From Streptomyces griseofuscus (GTDB lineage Bacteria; Actinomycetota; Actinomycetes; Streptomycetales; Streptomycetaceae): a DNA stretch of 64,000 nucleotides. This document shows, in pieces, positions 58,154 through 64,000 of this stretch (its first letter is position 1; each line of letters starts with the position of its first letter). Where the stretch lies: contig NZ_CP051006.1 of NCBI RefSeq assembly GCF_014673495.1, forward strand, positions 8,555,001 to 8,619,000, in the 5' to 3' direction. The notes beneath the pieces are model-generated. The model saw only the letters and a program-made list of their open reading frames with translations. It made no database searches and was not told the origin of the DNA. A program made the position numbers and the translations under genes.

Positions 58154-59433
58154 GGGGTCTCCGTCGGGGGGAGGTGCGGGGCGGATGCGTCCGGCGCGGG
58201 CAGCGGCGCAGTTGCGGGAGGCGCCAGCGGGCGTGAGGGCGTGGCCAGGTAGGAGGGGCGGCGGGGAAGACCGCGCAGCTCCAGGGCGGAGCGCAACATT
58301 GGCCGGACCGGCGTATGCAGGCCGATCGACACGTCCTCGTGCAGACGGGTGTCTCCGTCGAGGAAGCGCAGCAGCCGTTCCATCGGCACGTGGGTGAACA
58401 GGCGGCTGAACAGTTCCGGGCCGTTGGCCCGGCCGCTCTCCAAGGCGCGCAACAGGACGGCGTCCATGGCACGCGCGCGCATCCGGTGGGCGGGGGGCGG
58501 CACCGGGCGGCGTCCGCGACGCAGGGCGTCGGCGATGGCTCTGGTCTGGCGCTGAAGTCCGGCAAAGGTGTAGCCGGTAGCGGGGCGGGTCGCTCCGCCG
58601 GCGGCACCGATGCGGAAGACGGAGGCTCCGGTCTGCCGGGGGAAGAGCCCGTCGGTCATCGGGATGAGGCCGGTCTCAGTGGCCAGCACTTGCCGTTCGC
58701 CGAGCCGCAGCACCTCGTCGGCGTAATGCCGTACGGCTGCCTCGTGACGCTCCGGAGCGAGGGCAACAGGGGAGAACTCGGTGTACTCCACGAGCGCCTC
58801 ACACGGTCCGGTCGGCAGTACGTAGCCGAAGGACAGGCCGTGGGCGGGCTGAGGGGTGCGGAAGTCCATCAGCTCCACGACGGCGGGGTCGAAAACCGGG
58901 CGGGCGGTGCGCACGAACCAGCCGTGGAAGCACTGAAGCATGGTCGTTCGGGCGGCGGGAAGCTCGCCGAGGGGGCGGGAGTCGAACACCCAGCGGGCGC
59001 TGAGCACCCGCGCCCGGCCGCGGGAGTCTCTGAGATGGACGTGGGCGCCGCCGGGCACGTCCTCCACCGCTTCGACGACCGCTTCCAGGCGCCGCACGTT
59101 GGAGGTGCGGGCCAGGTTCCTGGCGACCAGGCGTTCGAAGTCGTCGGAGCGGATCATGCGGTACTGCAGCGGGGTGATGTCTCCCTCGATAGGGGCGCCG
59201 GTGCGCGGGCGAACCCTGAGCCGCTGCCACTCGTCCCGTACCGCTGCGTCGAACCGTCCAGGACCTGCCGTCCAGTAACACCAGGTCCTCGGTGGTGGCC
59301 GCAGCGGGCCGGGCGGCGCGTCCAGAAGGACCGCGGAGGGTGTGCGTAGGCCGGCAACGCTCCCGGCGAGCCGGTGGGCCAGCGACAGCCCCGAAGCGCC
59401 CGCACCCACGATCGCCACGTCCGTATCCGGCAC
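58150..59433 (-). CDS. crtY: Lycopene beta-cyclase
   Basis: 427 aa, GTG 59433 with GGAGG about 10 bases upstream. The dinucleotide loop VAIVGAGASGLSLAHRL (6-22) is followed by CYWTAGPG (cyclase CxW motif), QYRMIRSDDFERLVARNL, FDSRPLGELPAARTTMLQCF-HGWFV, LPTGPCEALVEYTEFSPVAL, TETGLIPMTDGLFP and GAAGGATRPATGYTFAGLQR. These are the blocks of the CrtY/CrtL-type FAD cyclase that closes both ends of lycopene to beta-carotene, with FDSRP and GATRPATGYTF as strong markers. First gene of the leftward crtY-T-U operon, divergent from crtE. Confidence 0.92.
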   Translation of the reverse strand: MPDTDVAIVGAGASGLSLAHRLAGSVAGLRTPSAVLLDAPPGPLRPPPRTWCYWTAGPGRFDAAVRDEWQRLRVRPRTGAPIEGDITPLQYRMIRSDDFERLVARNLARTSNVRRLEAVVEAVEDVPGGAHVHLRDSRGRARVLSARWVFDSRPLGELPAARTTMLQCFHGWFVRTARPVFDPAVVELMDFRTPQPAHGLSFGYVLPTGPCEALVEYTEFSPVALAPERHEAAVRHYADEVLRLGERQVLATETGLIPMTDGLFPRQTGASVFRIGAAGGATRPATGYTFAGLQRQTRAIADALRRGRRPVPPPAHRMRARAMDAVLLRALESGRANGPELFSRLFTHVPMERLLRFLDGDTRLHEDVSIGLHTPVRPMLRSALELRGLPRRPSYLATPSRPLAPPATAPLPAPDASAPHLPPTETP

Positions 59434-59739
59434 TGCGTCTGCCTCCGATCCGATCCAACACGTACGCGGCCGCCGGCGGAGGGGCCTACGGCGTGGACTC
59501 CGAGCCGGGGGCGCCGTTGCCTGCTTCCAGACGCTCTTGCCTGATATACCGCAGTTTGTACCCCTACGGATGCAAACGCATCCCTGGCGGCGAGCAACCG
59601 AGCGCCCCAGGCGGCACGGTGGAGGAGCGGCCGCCCTCGGTCCCGGTCACGTGGGGCGATGGCACATCTGTCCGCACGGCCCGAGCCGGAACAGACGGGT
59701 GACGGGAACGACGGAATCGGACAAGACGGAGGAACCGGG
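59434..59739. promoter_or_regulatory. Divergent crtY/crtE promoter region
   Basis: 306 bp without a gene, driving both crt operons. A palindrome GGATGC-AAAC-GCATCC lies at 59568-59583, inside a longer symmetric pair GTTTG...CAAAC (59555-59578). In other Streptomyces the crt genes are switched on by light through an ECF sigma factor (LitS) and a MerR-type regulator (LitR); neither gene is in this window. I could not name promoter elements with certainty. Confidence 0.5.
59568..59583. promoter_or_regulatory. Palindrome in the crt divergent region
   Basis: GGATGCAAACGCATCC: 6-bp perfect arms, 4-base centre, about 135 bp from crtY and 157 bp from crtE. Candidate operator for a local or distant carotenoid regulator. 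Function not shown. Confidence 0.4.
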
Positions 59740-61068
59740 ATGCGTCTCACCTACGCGAAGGACCGCTCTGCGACGGGGCCGCCGCCGGTCGCGACGGCGC
59801 CCGTGGCGTCACTTCCGCCCAGGCCGACGGGCGGTGACTGGGACGAAGACGACATGACCGAGGCGTGGCGGGCGGGGCCATTGCCCGGCGACCCTGCCGG
59901 AGTCCGGGCGGTCGACTCGGACGTGCCCGGCGCTGTCGGCCGGGTGCTCGACCATGCGCTGGCAGAGCGCCTGCGTCGCGCCCGACTGGCGGACCCCCGG
60001 TTCGCCGAAGAACTGGCCGAACCGGTGACGCGCTTCACCCTGGAGGGCGGCAAGCGCACGCGCGCCCAACTGGTGTGGTGGACCTTCCGGGCCTGCGCGG
60101 GCCGCGACCCGATGCCCGCGGGAGCAGCCCTGCGCATCGGAGCCGCTCTGGAACTGCTCCAGACCTGCGCGCTGATCCAGGACGACGTGATGGACCGGGC
60201 GGCGCTGCGCCGCGGGCGGCCCACACTGCACACGGATCTGTCCGGCAGGTTTGCCGGCCGGCGAGGGCACGAGCGTGCCGCGTGGTTCGGGCAGTCGGCG
60301 GCGATCCTCGCGGGTGACCTGGCACTGGCATGGGCCGACGATCTAGTGGCGGAAACCCCGCTGCCACCATGGCCAGGGACAGTGGTACGGCGACTATGGG
60401 GCGACCTGCGCACGGAGATGGTCGCAGGCCAGTATCTGGACGTTCAGGGCCAGATGAAGGCGGCGCGGTCCCTGCCTGGCGCGCTGCGCACCGCCCACCT
60501 CAAGAGCGCTTTGTACTCCGTAGAGCGGCCGCTCGCCCTGGGGGCGACCGTGGCGGGCGCGGACGATGCGACGCTTCGCCTGCTGTGTGACGCCGGACGC
60601 TGTGTCGGCATGGCGTTCCAGCTGCGCGACGACCTCGACGACGTCTTCGGCGACCCGCAGGAGACCGGCAAGATGTGCGGCGGCGACATCCGGGAGGACA
60701 AGCACACCTACCTGGCCGCGGTCGCCCGCGCACGCGCCGAGGGCGCCGGCGACGCCGCCGCGCTGGCCGTGCTCGATCGGTGGCTCGGTGACGCGGCCCT
60801 CACCGAGCACGCTCTGGACGAGGTGCGCGCCGTGCTGGTCGCCACGGGTGCACGCGCCACCGTGCAGGCCAGGCTCGACCGACTCGCCGCGCAGGGCCTG
60901 CGGCACTTCGAGGACGCCGTGCTCGACGCCCAGGCCGCAGCACCGCTGCGCCGTCTGCTGCTCGCCACGGCCGGGGCGCAGCCGGGCACGGATGCCGCCG
61001 TACCTCTGCGGCCCGGGGACAGCGAGTACAAAACTCCTGCCTGCGACGGCGCGGGGGACAACCAGTGA
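59740..61068 (+). CDS. crtE: Geranylgeranyl diphosphate synthase
   Basis: 442 aa; ATG 59740 with a strong GGAGGAACC 4 bases upstream (an earlier in-frame ATG at 59659 lacks one). Residues 1-60 form a Pro/Asp-rich, poorly conserved extension. The prenyltransferase core has LEGGKRTR, first Asp-rich motif LIQDDVMDRAALRRGRPTLH (Asp148, Asp149, Asp152), GDLALAWADDL, EMVAGQYLDVQGQ, HLKSALYSVERPL and second motif QLRDDLDDVFGDPQETGKMC (Asp297 on) followed by GGDIREDKHTYL. It supplies C20 GGPP for the pathway. First gene of crtE-I-B-(V); its stop overlaps the crtI GTG. Confidence 0.93.
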   Translation: MRLTYAKDRSATGPPPVATAPVASLPPRPTGGDWDEDDMTEAWRAGPLPGDPAGVRAVDSDVPGAVGRVLDHALAERLRRARLADPRFAEELAEPVTRFTLEGGKRTRAQLVWWTFRACAGRDPMPAGAALRIGAALELLQTCALIQDDVMDRAALRRGRPTLHTDLSGRFAGRRGHERAAWFGQSAAILAGDLALAWADDLVAETPLPPWPGTVVRRLWGDLRTEMVAGQYLDVQGQMKAARSLPGALRTAHLKSALYSVERPLALGATVAGADDATLRLLCDAGRCVGMAFQLRDDLDDVFGDPQETGKMCGGDIREDKHTYLAAVARARAEGAGDAAALAVLDRWLGDAALTEHALDEVRAVLVATGARATVQARLDRLAAQGLRHFEDAVLDAQAAAPLRRLLLATAGAQPGTDAAVPLRPGDSEYKTPACDGAGDNQ

Positions 61069-62819
61069 CCCGCACCCTGCCCGGCCCCACCGATCACGTG
61101 GTAGTCGTCGGCGCCGGCCTCGCCGGGCTGTCGGCAGCGCTGCACCTGCTGGGTGCCGGACGCCAGGTCACCGTCGTCGAGCGTGAAAAGCTGCCCGGCG
61201 GCCGAGCCGGACGCCTCGACCTCGCCGGATACCGCATCGACACCGGCCCGACCGTACTGACCATGCCCGATCTGGCCGACGAGGCGTTCGCCGCCGTCGG
61301 CCAGAATCTGAATGATCGGGTCGAGCTGATCCCCCTGCACCCGGCCTACCGGGCCTGCTTCGCCGACGGCAGCAGCCTTGACGTGCACACCGGCGCGGAC
61401 GCGATGGCCGCCGAAGTGGAACGGTTCGCCGGGGCCGCCGAGGCAGCGGGCTATCGTCGTCTGCGCGAGTGGCTTCAGCGGCTGTACCGGGTTCAGATGC
61501 GCCGGTTCATCGACGCCAACTTCGACTCACCGCTCGGCCTGCTCACCCCCGACCTCGCCCGGCTGGCCGCCCTCGGCGGGTTCGGCCGCCTGGACCCGCA
61601 GATCAGCCGTTTCCTGAGGGACGAACGGCTGCGCCGCGTGTTCTCCTTCCAGGCCCTGTACGCGGGTGTGCCCCCGGCGCGGGCGCTGGCCGCCTACGCG
61701 GTTATCAGCTACATGGACACCGTCGCGGGCGTGTACTTCCCGCGGGGCGGTATGCACGCCCTTCCTCGTGCGATGGCGGACGCGGCCGCCGCAGCCGGCG
61801 CCGAGCTTCAGTTCGGACAACGGGTGACTCATCTGGAGCGCTCGGGCGAGCGGATCACCGCGGTCGTCACCGACAGCGCCCGCATCCCGTGCGACGCGGT
61901 CGTCCTCACTCCGGATCTGCCCGTCGCCTACCGCCTGCTCGGGCGGCGTCCGCGCAGACCTCTGCGCCTACGTCACTCCCCCTCCGCAGTCGTGCTGCAC
62001 GCCGGCACGGACCGGACCTGGCCGCAGCTCGCGCATCACACGATCCTCTTCGGCACGGCGTGGCACTCCACGTTCAACGAACTCACCCGCGCCGGACGAC
62101 TGATGAGCGACCCCTCGCTGCTCGTCACACGCCCCACCGCCACCGATGCCCGCCTCGCGCCGCCGGGCCACCACCTGCACTACATCCTCGCGCCCTGTCC
62201 CAACACCGACATCGGCCCGGACGCGGCTGCCTGGTCCGAGCTAGGCCCGCGCTACCGGGACACGCTGCTGGGCGAGCTGGAGCAGCGCGGGCTGGCCGGC
62301 CTGGGAGCCGCCATCGAGCAGGAGTGCCTGGTCACCCCAGCCGACTGGCACGCGCAAGGGCATGCTGCGGGAACCCCGTTCTCGGCCGCTCACACCTTCA
62401 CGCAGACCGGGCCCTTCCGGGCGCGCAACCTGGTGCGGGGCACCCAGAACGCGATCCTGGCCGGATGCGGCACCACACCCGGCGTCGGCGTGCCGACCGT
62501 GCTGCTCTCGGGGAAGCTGGCCGCGGCCCGGATCACGGGCGTACCCAGACGCGGCGGCAGCCGCCGGAGTCACTCCGCAACCGCCACTGTCGCCGACCGG
62601 ACCGGCGTCCCGGACGCCACGAGCTGCCCTGTCCCGCCCGTGTTCGAAGCCGTCGAGCGTAAGCCGCCGACCGTCCCGCGCGTGTACGAGGCACCTCGCA
62701 CCTTGGCCGCCACCGTGCAGGAGCCGTCGGTCTCCCGGCCGGATCCCGAGGCTGCCGCCAGGCAGACCGAAGTGCCAGAGAACCCCACGGCCGTCCCGAC
62801 CGAAGGCAGGGCAGAATGA
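61065..62819 (+). CDS. crtI: Phytoene desaturase
   Basis: 584 aa, GTG 61065 overlapping the crtE stop. VVVVGAGLAGLSAALHLLGA (12-31) is the FAD loop, then VVEREKLPGGRAGRL, GPTVLTMPDL, DTVAGVYFPRGGMHALPRAM and the C-terminal TFTQTGPFRARNLVRGTQNA with GCGTTPGVGVPTVLLSGKLA. This is the bacterial CrtI layout: four desaturations of phytoene to lycopene with FAD at the membrane. It should end near residue 495 (KLAAARITG); here a low-complexity tail of about 85 Pro/Glu/Arg/Thr-rich residues follows to the ATGA overlap with crtB. The tail is unusual and probably disordered. Confidence 0.92.
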   Translation: MTRTLPGPTDHVVVVGAGLAGLSAALHLLGAGRQVTVVEREKLPGGRAGRLDLAGYRIDTGPTVLTMPDLADEAFAAVGQNLNDRVELIPLHPAYRACFADGSSLDVHTGADAMAAEVERFAGAAEAAGYRRLREWLQRLYRVQMRRFIDANFDSPLGLLTPDLARLAALGGFGRLDPQISRFLRDERLRRVFSFQALYAGVPPARALAAYAVISYMDTVAGVYFPRGGMHALPRAMADAAAAAGAELQFGQRVTHLERSGERITAVVTDSARIPCDAVVLTPDLPVAYRLLGRRPRRPLRLRHSPSAVVLHAGTDRTWPQLAHHTILFGTAWHSTFNELTRAGRLMSDPSLLVTRPTATDARLAPPGHHLHYILAPCPNTDIGPDAAAWSELGPRYRDTLLGELEQRGLAGLGAAIEQECLVTPADWHAQGHAAGTPFSAAHTFTQTGPFRARNLVRGTQNAILAGCGTTPGVGVPTVLLSGKLAAARITGVPRRGGSRRSHSATATVADRTGVPDATSCPVPPVFEAVERKPPTVPRVYEAPRTLAATVQEPSVSRPDPEAAARQTEVPENPTAVPTEGRAE

Positions 62820-63841
62820 CCGAGCGAGAGCTGGACGCAGCGAAGATCACCGATCCGCAGCTGCGCGCCGCCTACCGGCACTGCCGCGCCCTGAACGCAC
62901 GACACGGCAGGACCTACTTCCTGGCCACGCGGCTGCTGCCCGTGGAGCGCCGATCCGCCGTGCACGCCCTCTACGGCTTCGCCCGCTGGGCTGACGACAT
63001 CGTCGACTCTCTCCACTCCGGCGCCGGGGCGGATGCGCGAGCGCGAGCGCTGACCCGGCTCCAGACGGAACTGGAGGAAGGACTGCGACAGGGCAGCAGC
63101 CGCGAGCCGGTGGTGCACGCACTCGCCGACACCGCCCGGCGCTACGCCATCGACCCCGCCCACTTCCAAGACTTCATGGCCGCGATGCGCTCCGACCTTG
63201 TCGTGACCTCCTACCCCACCTACGCCGACCTGCGCGCCTACATGCACGGGTCGGCCGCAGTGATCGGGCTCGAGATGCTCCCCGTACTGGGCACGGTCGG
63301 GCCGTGCAAAGAGGCCGCGCCCTACGCCGCGTCGCTCGGCGTCGCCTTCCAACTCACCAACTTCCTACGCGACGTCGGCGAGGACCTCGACCGCGGGCGC
63401 ATCTACCTGCCCACCGACCTGCTCGCCGCTCACGGCGTCGACCGGGCGCTTCTCAGATGGAGCCGCGCGACGCGCCGAACGGACCGCCGGATCACCGCCG
63501 CGCTCAGAGAGTTCGAGACATTGACCCGCAACGTGTACCGGGCCGCGATGCCCGGTGTCGAACTGCTCGACCCGGTGTCCCGCCCCTGCATCCGCACCGC
63601 ATCCGTCCTGTACGGCGGCATCCTGGACGCCATTGCCCGCGAGGGCTACACCGTGCTGTACCGGCGCGGGGTAGTACAGCGGCGGCGCAGAGCGGTGGTC
63701 GCCGCCGACGGGCTGGTCCGGATGACGGCCGCCCGCTTCCGCGCGCGACCCAGACCCGGACACGGCCCGCACCACCGTGCCCTACCCGCAACCGCGCTCC
63801 CGCCGACGGCACCCGATCACCGCGCTGGGGAGGTCGCGTGA
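62816..63841 (+). CDS. crtB: Phytoene synthase
   Basis: 341 aa, ATG 62816 overlapping the crtI stop (ATGA). Squalene/phytoene synthase fold: HGRTYFLATRLLPVERRSAV, ALYGFARWADDIVDS with the first Asp motif (Asp60, Asp61, Asp64), DLRAYMHGSAAVIGLEMLPV and the second motif LTNFLRDVGEDLDRGRIYLP-TDLL. It condenses two GGPP to phytoene through presqualene-type chemistry with Mg. The C-terminal 45 residues (from VVQRRRRAVVAADGLVRM) are Arg-rich and variable, as common. Its stop overlaps the next GTG. Confidence 0.93.
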   Translation: MTERELDAAKITDPQLRAAYRHCRALNARHGRTYFLATRLLPVERRSAVHALYGFARWADDIVDSLHSGAGADARARALTRLQTELEEGLRQGSSREPVVHALADTARRYAIDPAHFQDFMAAMRSDLVVTSYPTYADLRAYMHGSAAVIGLEMLPVLGTVGPCKEAAPYAASLGVAFQLTNFLRDVGEDLDRGRIYLPTDLLAAHGVDRALLRWSRATRRTDRRITAALREFETLTRNVYRAAMPGVELLDPVSRPCIRTASVLYGGILDAIAREGYTVLYRRGVVQRRRRAVVAADGLVRMTAARFRARPRPGHGPHHRALPATALPPTAPDHRAGEVA

Positions 63842-64000
63842 ACCGCCGCCTACCGCTGTCCCTGCGCCGCCACGCCGTGCCCTGGCAGGATCAGCGGCCC
63901 ACCTGGCCCGAGGCGCGGCCCGGGCTGATCGCCGGCGCGCTGAAGCGAGCCCAGAGCCGCGCGTCGGGGAACTGGTACGTCGTCGGCGCCTCCAGCACCC
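63838..64000 (+). CDS. CrtV-position protein, N-terminal part (partial)
   Basis: Starts at GTG 63838, overlapping the crtB stop; the window ends after 54 codons. The visible part, NRRLPLSLRRHAVPWQDQRP then TWPEARPGLIAGALKRAQSR and ASGNWYVVGAS, shows a basic start and the GNWYVVGAS strand with which Rieske [2Fe-2S] domains often begin (xWYVVGxS). In S. griseus-type clusters the gene after crtB is called crtV. I infer a Rieske-type protein from this short stretch only; the cluster-binding CxH and CxxH motifs lie beyond the window. Confidence 0.6.
   Translation, partial: MNRRLPLSLRRHAVPWQDQRPTWPEARPGLIAGALKRAQSRASGNWYVVGASST

Noticed and set aside
1..64000. tRNA, rRNA or origin of replication
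   Set aside because: Scanned by eye for cloverleaf ends (GGTTCGA-type arms with CCA), rRNA landmarks and DnaA-box clusters; none stood out. A dedicated tRNA scan would be decisive.

Overview
The window is very GC-rich, dense with long shadow frames, and full of families typical of Streptomyces: NarL-type histidine kinase/LuxR response regulator pairs, SpoIIE-type PP2C phosphatases with STAS and HATPase partners, TetR/LysR/AraC/MmyB regulators, secreted discoidin-type hydrolases, an Imm49 protein and an isorenieratene-type carotenoid cluster. I read it as accessory chromosome of a Streptomyces. No tRNA, rRNA or CRISPR array was seen.

Layout. 1-5.1 kb: the end of a fructose PTS gene, a MarR gene whose 3' end looks inverted in place, then a TetR gene divergent from an APC permease and a YtcJ-like amidohydrolase, with a clear operator between them. 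5.5-8.8 kb: a hypothetical gene, an ISAs1 relic, a DUF3592-like membrane protein, a helicase-associated relic and an ABM monooxygenase. 9-12.5 kb: two secreted proteins (DUF1996; discoidin-flanked GH2-like hydrolase). 13.2-14.8 kb: wreck of a three-gene integrase transposon. 14.8-20.2 kb: an apolipoprotein N-acyltransferase-like gene, a two-component system and a GAF-SpoIIE phosphatase. 20.4-31 kb: a decayed zone of truncated esterase, permease, GntR, LexA, MFS and dehydrogenase genes, with intact GNAT, LysR, fascin-like, Imm49 and oxidoreductase/LysR genes among them.

31-34.7 kb: a three-gene membrane/stress-like operon with a duplicated domain, a STAS protein, and a two-component pair whose kinase lacks its phospho-acceptor half. 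35-42.4 kb: more broken genes and IS fragments around two intact genes: a membrane-anchored coiled-coil protein of unknown function and a lone polyprenyl synthase. 42.5-45.5 kb: a partner-switching set (anti-sigma HATPase, STAS antagonist, PAS-GAF-SpoIIE phosphatase). 46.2-49.6 kb: a two-component system and a serine hydrolase that appear linked by a shared palindromic site. 49.8-55.3 kb: frameshifted AraC, a nuclease fragment, TetR with twin operators beside a chimeric SDR relic, an MmyB-type relic, SRPBCC and RibD/DHFR-like genes, and an IS21-type relic.

55.8-64 kb: the carotenoid cluster, two divergent operons with translationally coupled genes: crtY-crtT-crtU leftward and crtE-crtI-crtB-(crtV) rightward. 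From established carotenoid biochemistry the order is GGPP (CrtE), phytoene (CrtB), lycopene (CrtI), beta-carotene (CrtY), then aromatisation (CrtU), probably to isorenieratene. The window ends inside the last gene.

The contrast between intact operons and an unusually high load of broken genes and IS scars suggests a plastic chromosome region where insertion, deletion and small inversions have been frequent. All family calls come from reading motifs; no database search was run.
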